Positions 37,670 to 45,548 of a DNA stretch of 64,000 nucleotides are shown here, in pieces. Numbering within the stretch: the first letter of the stretch is position 1; the number at the start of each line of letters is the position of its first letter. The notes under the pieces were generated by a model. The model was not told the origin of the DNA and ran no database searches. It was given only the letters and a program-made list of their open reading frames with translations. The stretch is from Enterobacter vonholyi. GTDB lineage: Bacteria > Pseudomonadota > Gammaproteobacteria > Enterobacterales > Enterobacteriaceae. The position numbers and the translations under genes are program-made. The DNA lies in contig NZ_VTUC01000010.1 of NCBI RefSeq assembly GCF_008364555.1, positions 62,001 through 126,000 on the forward strand. The letters are read 5' to 3'.

Positions 37670-38806
37670 ATGCACACCCGTACCCTGCTTGTCGCTTCAC
37701 TCTCAATGTTCGCCACCGCCGCTGTCGCCCAGACGCAATACGCCTGGGTGGGCACCTATAATCCGAACGGTGAAGGGCTGTACCGTTTTACTGTTAACCC
37801 GCAAACCGGCGCGCTGAAAGATAAAGCGCTGGTGAGCAAACTGCCGAATGCGGCGCAGTTGACCCTTTCACGGGACGGCAGAACGCTGTATCTGGCAAGT
37901 GAAGTAGAGCAGGGCGTGGTGCAGGCGCTGCGCGTCGGCGATAACGGTGAGCTGAGCGAGCTGAATCAGGTGGCCTCCGGCGGTGCGGGACCGGTGTATC
38001 TCTCCCTGACGCCGAACGGCAAGCATCTTCTGGTGGCGAACTACGTCAGCGGATCGATTGCCATTTTACCCGTCAACGCAGACGGCAGCCTGGGTGAAGC
38101 CACGGACAAACGTCAGGATCAAGGCGAACCAGGCGCGGCGAAGCCGGAAGCTGCCGTCGAGGGCAGTTTCGCGATCAGCGATCATAACGGCCCGCATGCG
38201 CACATGATCGCCGCCGATCCGAGCGGGAAATACGTGTTTTCGACCGATCTTGGGCTGGATCGCATCTATCAGTACCGCTTTGACGATCGGACAGGAAAGC
38301 TGACGCCGAACGATCCGCCGTTTATCAGCGCCTCCTCAAAAGGGGCCGGGCCGCGCCACTTTGTCTTTACGCCGAAGGGCGATGCCCTGTGGCTGATTAA
38401 CGAAGAGGCGTCTACGCTCACCCGGTATACCGTGAACGCCAACGGCACCTTAAAAGAGGGCAAAACGCTTTCAGCCCTGCCTGAAGGTTACAAAGGCACC
38501 AGCTTTGCTGCCGGTCTGGCGTTAAGCGATGATGGCAAACAGCTGTATGTGGCTAACCGTTTGCATAACAGCATCGGGCACTTTACCGTAACGGCGGAGG
38601 GCACGCTGACGCATCAGGATGACGTATGGACCCGTGGTGATTACCCGCGCACCCTGACGCTTGATAAGCAGGGACGCTGGCTGTACGTCATGAACCAGCG
38701 CAGCGACAACATTACCCGTTTCCGCGTGGCGCAGGACGGGAAATTGAGCTTCGAACCGGACTATACCCCGGTCGGCAGCCCATCCCAGATGGTCATTTCA
38801 CCTTAA
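37670..38806 (+). CDS. periplasmic beta-propeller lactonase-family protein
   Basis: This 378-residue protein has a signal peptide (MHTRTLLVASLSMFATAAVA, cleaved before QTQYAW) and a seven-bladed beta-propeller of the YbhE/6-phosphogluconolactonase type, with repeated blade motifs such as LSDDGKQLYVANR and LTLDKQGRWLYVMNQ. A periplasmic location excludes a role on cytosolic sugar phosphates. It probably opens a sugar lactone before uptake, which fits a pathway for aldonic-type amino sugars. Substrate unproven. It follows dgaF by 36 bp with AAGGAG upstream. Confidence 0.8.
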   Translation: MHTRTLLVASLSMFATAAVAQTQYAWVGTYNPNGEGLYRFTVNPQTGALKDKALVSKLPNAAQLTLSRDGRTLYLASEVEQGVVQALRVGDNGELSELNQVASGGAGPVYLSLTPNGKHLLVANYVSGSIAILPVNADGSLGEATDKRQDQGEPGAAKPEAAVEGSFAISDHNGPHAHMIAADPSGKYVFSTDLGLDRIYQYRFDDRTGKLTPNDPPFISASSKGAGPRHFVFTPKGDALWLINEEASTLTRYTVNANGTLKEGKTLSALPEGYKGTSFAAGLALSDDGKQLYVANRLHNSIGHFTVTAEGTLTHQDDVWTRGDYPRTLTLDKQGRWLYVMNQRSDNITRFRVAQDGKLSFEPDYTPVGSPSQMVISP

Positions 38807-38825
38807 GCCGTAAGAGGACAACGAC

Positions 38826-40736
38826 GTGCGATTTCCGAACCAACGTTTAGCGCAACTTTTCGAACTGTTGCAAAACGAGACGCTGCCGCAGGACGAACTG
38901 GCGCAGCGGCTGTCGGTTTCCACGCGAACCGTCCGTGCCGATATCACCGCCCTGAACGCGCTGCTGGCAAGCCACGGCGCGCAGTTTATCTTGAGCCGGG
39001 GCAACGGCTATCAGCTCAAAATAGATGATGCCCAGCGCTACCAGCAGCTACAGGCATCCCACCCGCGCGCGCTGCGTATCCCGCGGACCGGTCCGGAGCG
39101 CGTGCATTATCTGGTGGTGCGTTTTTTGACCTCGGCATTTTCTCTTAAGCTGGAGGATCTGGCGGACGAGTGGTTTGTCAGCCGCGCCACGCTGCAAAGC
39201 GACATGGCCGAAGTCCGCGAGTGGTTCCATCGCTATAACCTGACGCTGGAAACGCGTCCGCGCCACGGCATGAAGCTGTTTGGCAGCGAGATGTCGACCC
39301 GCGCGTGCCTGACCGATCTGCTCTGGGAGCTGGCGCAGCAGGACAGCCTGAACCCGCTGGTGACCGACGTGGCGCTAAATGCGGGTGTGGCGGAGCAGAT
39401 GGTGCCGGTGCTGCACGACGCCCTGACGCGTCACCACATTCGCCTGACCGATGAAGGCGAGCTGTTCCTGCGCCTGTACTGCGCGGTGTCGGTACGGCGC
39501 ATCAGCGAGGGCTATCCGCTGCCGGAATTCCACGCCGAAGACGTGGAAGAGAACGTGCGCGAGGCGGCTAAGGATATCGCCGTCACCATCCAGCAGCTGG
39601 CGGGCAAGGCGCTTTCGCCATCAGAGGAGAGCTGGCTGTGCGTGCACATTGCGGCGCGGCAGATTCAGGAGATCGCGCCTAGCGCCATTAACGCTGACGA
39701 CGACGAGGCGCTGGTCAACTACATCCTGCGCTATATCAACACTCACTATAACTACAACCTGCTCAGCGACGCGCAGCTGCACGCGGATCTGCTCACGCAC
39801 ATCAAAACCATGATCACCCGCGTGCGGTATCAAATCATGATCCCCAATCCGCTGCTGGATAACATCAAGCAGCACTACCCGATGGCGTGGGATATGACGC
39901 TGGCGGCGGTGTCGAGCTGGGGCAAATACACGCCGTATGCGATCAGCGAAAACGAGATTGGCTTCCTGGTGCTGCATATTGGCGTCGGGCTGGAGCGCCA
40001 CTACAACATCGGCTACCAGCGCCAGCCGCGAGTGCTGCTGGTATGCGACGCCGGTAACGCGATGGTCCGCATGATTGAGGCGGTGCTGCAGCGTAAATAT
40101 CCGCAGATTGAGGTGACGCGCACGCTCACCCTGCGCGAGTACGAGGTTGCGGAAACCATTGGCGAAGACTTTGTGATAGCCACCGCACGCGTCAGCGAAA
40201 AGTCGAAACCGGTAGTAACGATCGCCCCGTTCCCGACCGACTATCAGTTAGAACAGATTGGCAAACTGGTGCTCGTGGACCGCACCCGCCCGTGGATGCT
40301 GGATAAATACTTCGACGCGGCCCATTTCCGCATTATCGACAAGCCAATCGATCAGCAGACGCTCTTCCGCGAGCTGTGTGAACAGCTTGAGGCAGAAGGC
40401 TTTGTCGGCGCGGAGTTTCTGGATTCGGTTGTTGAGCGTGAAGCCATCGTCAGCACCATGCTCGGCGACGGCATTGCGCTCCCGCACTCCCTCGGCCTGC
40501 TGGCGCAGAAAACGGTGGTCTACACCGTGCTCGCCCCGCAAGGCGTTCAGTGGGGCGACGAAACCGCGCACGTTATCTTCCTGCTCGCCATCAGCAAAAG
40601 CGAGTACGAAGAGGCGATGGCGATTTACGATATCTTCGTCACCTTCCTGCGCGAGCGGGCGATGTCGCGGCTCTCTAGCTGCGGAGATTTTGCCGGGTTT
40701 AAGGCGGTGGCTATGGAGAGTTTGAGTCGGTTTTGA
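38826..40736 (+). CDS. BglG/MtlR-type PRD transcriptional regulator with EIIB and EIIA domains
   Basis: This 636-residue regulator has an N-terminal winged helix (about residues 5-65, with QDELAQRLSVSTRTVRADI), a second HTH/Mga-like part (about 90-150), two PRDs (about 180-285 and 290-395; His319, His325, His384, His392), a GatB-like EIIB domain with Cys407 (VCDAGNAM) and a C-terminal EIIA domain with His554 (ALPHSLG). The winged helix marks it as a DNA-binding activator like MtlR rather than an RNA antiterminator. Its PTS domains imply control by phosphorylation. GTG start with GAGGA upstream. Last gene of the cassette. Confidence 0.88.
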   Translation: MRFPNQRLAQLFELLQNETLPQDELAQRLSVSTRTVRADITALNALLASHGAQFILSRGNGYQLKIDDAQRYQQLQASHPRALRIPRTGPERVHYLVVRFLTSAFSLKLEDLADEWFVSRATLQSDMAEVREWFHRYNLTLETRPRHGMKLFGSEMSTRACLTDLLWELAQQDSLNPLVTDVALNAGVAEQMVPVLHDALTRHHIRLTDEGELFLRLYCAVSVRRISEGYPLPEFHAEDVEENVREAAKDIAVTIQQLAGKALSPSEESWLCVHIAARQIQEIAPSAINADDDEALVNYILRYINTHYNYNLLSDAQLHADLLTHIKTMITRVRYQIMIPNPLLDNIKQHYPMAWDMTLAAVSSWGKYTPYAISENEIGFLVLHIGVGLERHYNIGYQRQPRVLLVCDAGNAMVRMIEAVLQRKYPQIEVTRTLTLREYEVAETIGEDFVIATARVSEKSKPVVTIAPFPTDYQLEQIGKLVLVDRTRPWMLDKYFDAAHFRIIDKPIDQQTLFRELCEQLEAEGFVGAEFLDSVVEREAIVSTMLGDGIALPHSLGLLAQKTVVYTVLAPQGVQWGDETAHVIFLLAISKSEYEEAMAIYDIFVTFLRERAMSRLSSCGDFAGFKAVAMESLSRF

Positions 40737-40741
40737 GGTAA

Positions 40742-40766
40742 GGGCGGACGGATAACATCCGCCTTT
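40742..40766. terminator. terminator between the cassette and nrdG
   Basis: GGCGGA-CGGATAACA-TCCGCC followed by TTT. The hairpin lies between two convergent transcripts, with a weak T tract on the plus side. Confidence 0.6.
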
Positions 40767-40768
40767 GC

Positions 40769-41233
40769 TCATCGCAGATGATGCACTACCTGGTTACTGC
40801 TGCCGCGCCAGATCAAAGACGGGTCTTTTAAATCCTGCACGAACTTGCCGTCGACCAGCACGTTAATCAGATCCACCACTTCCATCTGCTGCGTATTCAG
40901 TTCATCCAGCCTGTAGCCTGTCCAGACCCAGATATCTTTTCCCGCACACTCTGCACGAATGCGCTTCACCAGCTTCAGGATATCCGGCACGTTTTGCGGG
41001 TGCAGCGGATCGCCGCCGGAGAGCGAAATCCCCTGGCGGTGAATACGCGTGTCATTCAGGTCGCTGATGATTTTATCTTCAATCTCCGCGGTGAACGGCA
41101 TGCCAGAATTGAGTCGCCAGGTGCTTTTGTTGTAGCAGCCGGGGCATTCATGGACGCAGCCTGAAACAAACAGGGTGCAGCGGGTGCCGGGGCCGTTGAC
41201 GATGTCGACAGGGTAGTACTGGTGATAGTTCAT
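40769..41233 (-). CDS. nrdG: anaerobic ribonucleotide reductase activating protein NrdG
   Basis: This 154-residue radical-SAM enzyme installs the glycyl radical on NrdD. The cluster motif CxxxCxxC is at Cys26, Cys30 and Cys33 (SGCVHECPGCYNK). Oxygen-sensitive and cytosolic. It lies 105 bp downstream of nrdD and is separated from it by a REP pair, as in an nrdDG operon with reduced expression of the second gene. Confidence 0.95.
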   Translation of the reverse strand: MNYHQYYPVDIVNGPGTRCTLFVSGCVHECPGCYNKSTWRLNSGMPFTAEIEDKIISDLNDTRIHRQGISLSGGDPLHPQNVPDILKLVKRIRAECAGKDIWVWTGYRLDELNTQQMEVVDLINVLVDGKFVQDLKDPSLIWRGSSNQVVHHLR

Positions 41234-41246
41234 AGCGAATAACCAC

Positions 41247-41322
41247 GCCGGGTGGCGCTGCGCTTACCCGGCCTACAAAAGAGAGCGGTCCGTAGGCCCG
41301 GTAAGCGCAGCGCCACCGGGCA
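41247..41322. repeat. BIME (inverted REP pair) inside the nrdD-nrdG operon
   Basis: GCCGGGTGGCGCTGCGCTTACCCGGC and an inverted copy ending GCGCAGCGCCACCGGGC form a large potential hairpin in the nrdDG message, between the two coding regions. Confidence 0.85.
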
Positions 41323-41338
41323 TTAACGTGGCTGAGGA

Positions 41339-43477
41339 TTAACCGATCTGCCCATTCCCCAAATGCTTCACGCGACGCCTCACCTCTTCCTGCTTGCCGG
41401 CGTTAAACGGACGCGCGTCCGGGCTACCGAGATAGCCGCATACGCGACGGGTCACGGATACGCGGGCCGCATCGTGGTTGCCGCATTTCGGGCAGGTGAA
41501 GCCTTTACTGGTACATTCAAACTCACCGGTAAAGCCGCATTCGTAGCATTCGTCGATGGGCGTGTTGGTCCCGTAATACGGCACGTGCTGGTAGCTGTAA
41601 TCCCACACGTCCTCCAGCGCCTTCAGGTTGTGCTGAATGTTCGGGTACTCGCCGTAGCAGATGAAGCCGCCGCTGGCGATCGGCGGATACGCCGCTTCGA
41701 AGTCGATCTTGTCGTACGGGTTGACCTTCTTCTCGACGTCGAGGTGGAAGCTGTTGGTGTAATACCCTTTGTCGGTCACGCCTTCCACAATCCCGAACTC
41801 AGCGGTGTCCAGACGGCAGAAGCGGTCGCACAGGTTCTCACTCGGCGTGCTGTAGAGGCTAAATCCGTAGCCAGTTTCCTCTTTCCACTGGTCTACCGCG
41901 TCGCGCAGGCGCTGAACGATGGCGATCCCTTTTTCGCGCAGGGCTTCGCTGTCGTACATGTGCGTGTCGCCAAACAGCGCGTTGATGGTTTCGTGAATAC
42001 CGATATAGCCCAGCGAAATGGACGCGCGACCGTTTTTGAAGATCTCAGACACGTCATCGTCCGCTTTCAGGCGTACGCCACAGGCCCCTTCCATATAAAG
42101 GATCGGCGCGACGCGGGCTTTCACCCCTTCCAGACGGGCGATACGGGTCATCAGCGCCTTACGCGCCAGCTGCAGACGTTCATCCAGTAGTTTCCAGAAC
42201 TCAGCTTCATTACCTTTCGCCTCCAGCGCGATGCGCGGCAGGTTGAGGCTGATGACGCCCAGGTTGTTGCGCCCGTCGTGGATCTGCTCGCCGTTTTCAT
42301 CCTCGTACACGCCGAGGAAGCTGCGGCAGCCCATTGGCGTTTTAAACGAACCGGTAACTTTCACAACCTGGTCGTAGTTCAGGATGTCCGGATACATGCG
42401 CTTGCTCGCGCACTCCAGCGCCAGCTGTTTTATGTCGTAGTTCGGATCGCCAAACTTGTGGTTGAGGCCGTCGCGGATGGCGAACACCAGTTTCGGGAAC
42501 ACCGCCGTTTTGCGGTTCTTGCCGAGGCCGGAAATACGGTTGCGAAGGATCGACTGCTGGATCAGGCGTGATTCCCAGCTGGTGCCCAGGCCAAAACCGA
42601 AGGTCACAAACGGCGTCTGGCCGTTGGCGGTGTGCAGCGTGTTCACCTCATATTCCAGCGACTGGAAGGCATCGTAGCACTCTTTCTCGGTGCGGGAATG
42701 GGCGTAGCCGTCAGCGTCCGGGATCTGCCACTCTTCGGCCGTTTTACGATGCTTGTTGAAGCTTGCCGTCACGAACGGGGCCAGCACTTCATCAATGCGG
42801 TTAATGGTGGTGCCGCCATAAATATGGCTGGCGACCTGGGCGATGATCTGCGCCGTGACCGCGGTGGCGGTGGAGATGGATTTTGGCGGTTCAATCTCTG
42901 CGTTACCCATTTTAAAACCGTGGGTCAGCATCCCTTTCAGGTCGATCAGCATGCAATTGAACATCGGGAAGAACGGCGAATAGTCGAGATCGTGGTAGTG
43001 AATTTCGCCGCGCTCGTGCGCAGAGACTACGTCGCGCGGCAGCAGATGCTGACGGGCATAGTGTTTGGCGACGATGCCGGCCAGCAGGTCGCGCTGGGTC
43101 GGGATCACTTTACTGTCTTTGTTGGCGTTTTCATTGAGCAGGGCAGAGTTGGTCTGCTCTACCAGACCACGGATCTCCTGGTTCAGACGCCCGCGCTTCT
43201 CACGCTGCACGTCACGATCGTGGCGGTACTCAATGTAGGCGCGCGCCAGCTGCTTGTAAGGCCCCGCCATCAGCTGGTTCTCAACCGCGGTCTGGATCTC
43301 GTTGATATCGACCTGGCTGCGTTCGTTCATCTGGCTGCTAACGACTTCTGCGACGGTGGCGCAGTAATCTGCGTCATCGACTCCCGCTGCTTTAGCTGCA
43401 CGCAGAATGGCTTCCTGGATGCGCTCTGATTTAAACGGCACTTTACAGCCATCACGTTTCATCACATGCGGTGTCAT
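41339..43477 (-). CDS. nrdD: anaerobic ribonucleoside-triphosphate reductase NrdD
   Basis: This 712-residue glycyl-radical enzyme reduces ribonucleoside triphosphates in the absence of oxygen. An N-terminal ATP-cone (about residues 3-95) senses ATP/dATP. The radical site is Gly681 in RVCGYLG, and four zinc-binding cysteines sit in CYECGFTG and CPKCG near the C-terminus. The ATG at 43475-43477 gives MTPHVMKRDGCKVPF as in E. coli; an upstream in-frame start adds 11 unsupported residues. The upstream region carries DnaA, NrdR and FNR sites. Confidence 0.96.
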   Translation of the reverse strand: MTPHVMKRDGCKVPFKSERIQEAILRAAKAAGVDDADYCATVAEVVSSQMNERSQVDINEIQTAVENQLMAGPYKQLARAYIEYRHDRDVQREKRGRLNQEIRGLVEQTNSALLNENANKDSKVIPTQRDLLAGIVAKHYARQHLLPRDVVSAHERGEIHYHDLDYSPFFPMFNCMLIDLKGMLTHGFKMGNAEIEPPKSISTATAVTAQIIAQVASHIYGGTTINRIDEVLAPFVTASFNKHRKTAEEWQIPDADGYAHSRTEKECYDAFQSLEYEVNTLHTANGQTPFVTFGFGLGTSWESRLIQQSILRNRISGLGKNRKTAVFPKLVFAIRDGLNHKFGDPNYDIKQLALECASKRMYPDILNYDQVVKVTGSFKTPMGCRSFLGVYEDENGEQIHDGRNNLGVISLNLPRIALEAKGNEAEFWKLLDERLQLARKALMTRIARLEGVKARVAPILYMEGACGVRLKADDDVSEIFKNGRASISLGYIGIHETINALFGDTHMYDSEALREKGIAIVQRLRDAVDQWKEETGYGFSLYSTPSENLCDRFCRLDTAEFGIVEGVTDKGYYTNSFHLDVEKKVNPYDKIDFEAAYPPIASGGFICYGEYPNIQHNLKALEDVWDYSYQHVPYYGTNTPIDECYECGFTGEFECTSKGFTCPKCGNHDAARVSVTRRVCGYLGSPDARPFNAGKQEEVRRRVKHLGNGQIG

Positions 43478-43502
43478 GATCACTCCATTTTTTGAAAACA
43501 GG

Positions 43503-43588
43503 TTATCCACAGAGGTGGAGAAGTCTTCTCCGGGCGTATTCCCCGCCAGGCCAAAGACTTCCCGCGTTCCCAGCTCGTGTTATCCACA
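43503..43588. promoter_or_regulatory. two perfect DnaA boxes upstream of nrdD
   Basis: TTATCCACA occurs at 43503-43511 and again at 43580-43588, both in the same orientation and both exact matches to the high-affinity DnaA box. They lie 25 and 102 bp upstream of the nrdD start. They may link anaerobic dNTP supply to replication initiation, as DnaA does for nrdAB in E. coli. Confidence 0.7.
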
Positions 43589-43637
43589 ATTCCGGCCAGC
43601 GTAAGCGCCGTCTTGTTGTTGGAATAGTAGACGATAA

Positions 43638-43684
43638 ATACAAGATGTTGGGTTGGCGTGCATTTTAAGTGCTACATATAGTGA
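43638..43684 (-). promoter_or_regulatory. pair of NrdR boxes upstream of nrdD
   Basis: The cores CAAGATGTTG (43641-43650) and CTACATATAG (43672-43681) match 8 and 9 of 10 positions of the NrdR core CwAtATaTwG. They are 31 bp apart, three helical turns, which is the usual arrangement for the ribonucleotide reductase repressor NrdR. Confidence 0.65.
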
Positions 43685-43694
43685 TTTGCATCAA
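43681..43694. promoter_or_regulatory. FNR box upstream of nrdD
   Basis: GTGAT-TTGC-ATCAA matches the FNR consensus TTGAT-N4-ATCAA at 9 of 10 positions. It overlaps the distal NrdR box and lies about 205 bp upstream of the start codon, consistent with anaerobic induction of nrdDG. The remainder of this 376-bp interval (43695-43853) holds no gene that I can see. Confidence 0.7.
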
Positions 43695-43818
43695 ACATGT
43701 TTGCGATTTATTTGATGCAGAACAAAGTAAAAAAACGAGAGTACAAACGACGGGCGCTTCAGCGATTGTAAAGGCGCGAGAGAAAAATCTGATTAATTAC
43801 TCAACAAAAACAGTTAAG

Positions 43819-43847
43819 TAAGCCGGGTGCTGAGCCACACCCGGCAG
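43819..43847 (-). terminator. hairpin downstream of treC
   Basis: GCCGGGTG-CTGAGC-CACCCGGC style arms (imperfect loop) form a stable hairpin 7 bp after the treC stop on the minus strand. The following sequence is only moderately T-rich, so it could also be a solitary REP-like unit. Confidence 0.55.
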
Positions 43848-43853
43848 GGAATG

Positions 43854-45497
43854 CTACTGCTGTAACCACCAGACGGCTTCAAACGGACGCAGCGACGTCG
43901 TTTGCGGTGTCGGGTAGTTACTCATCAGCACCTGCAACTTACCGCTGAGAAGGTCTGTCTGCCATTCCTGAGGCGTATTACTCAGGTTTGCCGCAACAAT
44001 CAGGGTCTGTCCCTGCCACTGGCGGCGATAGCACCACAGAGAAGGATGCTCCGGCAGGAGATCTTCATAATCTCCCCACGTCAGCACCGGCAGGGTTTTG
44101 CGCAGGCTAATCAGCGACTGATAGGTATAGAAGACGGAATCCGCATCGTCGAGCGCCGAGCGGGCGTTCACGGTTTCGTAATTATCGCAGACACCAATCC
44201 ACGGTTCGCCCTCGGTAAAGCCCGCGTTGTGCGACGCGTCCCACTGCATTGGGGTTCGCCCGTTGTCGCGAGACTTACTCGCCAGAATCGCCAGTAATTC
44301 ATCCGGCTCGCGGCCGCTGGCGCGCAGTTCCGCGAACATGTTCAGGCTTTCCACGTCGCGGTAATCGGTGATGCGGCTGAAGTGCGGGTTGGTCATGCCA
44401 AGCTCTTCACCCTGATAGATATACGGCGTGCCCTGCATGCCGTGCAGCACCATGCCGAGCATCTTCGCGGCGTAAACCCGGTATTCTCCTTCGTCACCGA
44501 AGCGCGACACGATGCGCGGCTGATCGTGGTTACACCAGAACAGCGCGTTCCAGGCTTTGTTGTGCATCCCCTGCTGCCAGTGGCGGAAGAGGGTTTTGAG
44601 CGCCACGAAGTCCGGCTTCGCCAGCGTCCACTTTTCGCCGCCCGGGTAGTCCACCTTCAGGTGGTGGAAGTTAAAGGTCATCGACAGCTCGCGCCCGTCG
44701 AGCGACGCGTACTGCTGGCAGTTTTCCAGCGAGGTCGAGGACATCTCGCCCACCGTCATCAGGTTGCGCGGGGTGAAGACGTCGCGGCTCATTTCCTGCA
44801 GATATTCGTGGATGCGCGGCCCGTCTGTGTAGAAGCGGCGACCGTCGCCCGTCTCGTCATTCGGGAAATCCTGATCTTTCGAAATCAGGTTAATGACGTC
44901 GAGGCGCAAGCCGTCGACACCGCGGTCGGCCCAGAACTCGCACACCTTTTTCAGCTCGGCGCGCACCGCCGGGTTTTCCCAGTTGAGATCGGCCTGCTCC
45001 GGCGCGAAAAGGTGCAGGTAATACTGCTCGCTCTCCGCGTGCCAGCGCCAGGCGTTGCCGCCAAACTTGGAGCGCCAGTTATTGGGCAACTGCTCCGGCG
45101 TGCCGTCTCGCCAGATGTAGAACTGGCGGTACGGGCTCGCTTTGTTCAGCGATTCGCGGAACCAGGCGTGCTGCGTGGAGGTGTGGTTAAACACCATGTC
45201 CAGCACGATGCGAATGCCGCGCGCGTGCGCCTCAGCGACCAGCTCGTCGAAATCATCCAGCGTGCCGTAGGCCGGGTCGATGGCGGTGTAGTTTGCCACG
45301 TCGTAGCCGTTGTCCACCTGCGGGGAGATATAAAACGGCGTCAGCCAGATGGCGTCGATGCCGAGGGTTTTCAGGTAGTCCAGACGCTGCGTCACGCCGC
45401 GCAGATCGCCGGTGCCGCTGCCGGTGGTGTCCTGGAAACTCTTGGGGTAAATCTGGTAGATAACGCCGTTTTGCCACCAGTGAGGAAGGGTATTCAT
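43854..45497 (-). CDS. treC: trehalose-6-phosphate hydrolase TreC
   Basis: This 547-residue GH13 enzyme splits trehalose 6-phosphate to glucose and glucose 6-phosphate in the cytosol. Catalytic residues are visible in GLRLDVINLI (nucleophile Asp), VGEMSS (acid/base Glu) and NHDQPR (transition-state Asp). The ATG at 45495-45497 (MNTLPHWWQNGVIYQ) has AGGAAC upstream; an earlier in-frame ATG adds five residues. It follows treB by 51 bp in the treBC operon. Confidence 0.95.
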   Translation of the reverse strand: MNTLPHWWQNGVIYQIYPKSFQDTTGSGTGDLRGVTQRLDYLKTLGIDAIWLTPFYISPQVDNGYDVANYTAIDPAYGTLDDFDELVAEAHARGIRIVLDMVFNHTSTQHAWFRESLNKASPYRQFYIWRDGTPEQLPNNWRSKFGGNAWRWHAESEQYYLHLFAPEQADLNWENPAVRAELKKVCEFWADRGVDGLRLDVINLISKDQDFPNDETGDGRRFYTDGPRIHEYLQEMSRDVFTPRNLMTVGEMSSTSLENCQQYASLDGRELSMTFNFHHLKVDYPGGEKWTLAKPDFVALKTLFRHWQQGMHNKAWNALFWCNHDQPRIVSRFGDEGEYRVYAAKMLGMVLHGMQGTPYIYQGEELGMTNPHFSRITDYRDVESLNMFAELRASGREPDELLAILASKSRDNGRTPMQWDASHNAGFTEGEPWIGVCDNYETVNARSALDDADSVFYTYQSLISLRKTLPVLTWGDYEDLLPEHPSLWCYRRQWQGQTLIVAANLSNTPQEWQTDLLSGKLQVLMSNYPTPQTTSLRPFEAVWWLQQ

Positions 45498-45548
45498 AGT
45501 GTGTTCCTGCAAATGCGAAGGGGCGCAACTGCGCCCCGAAAGAGAGAG

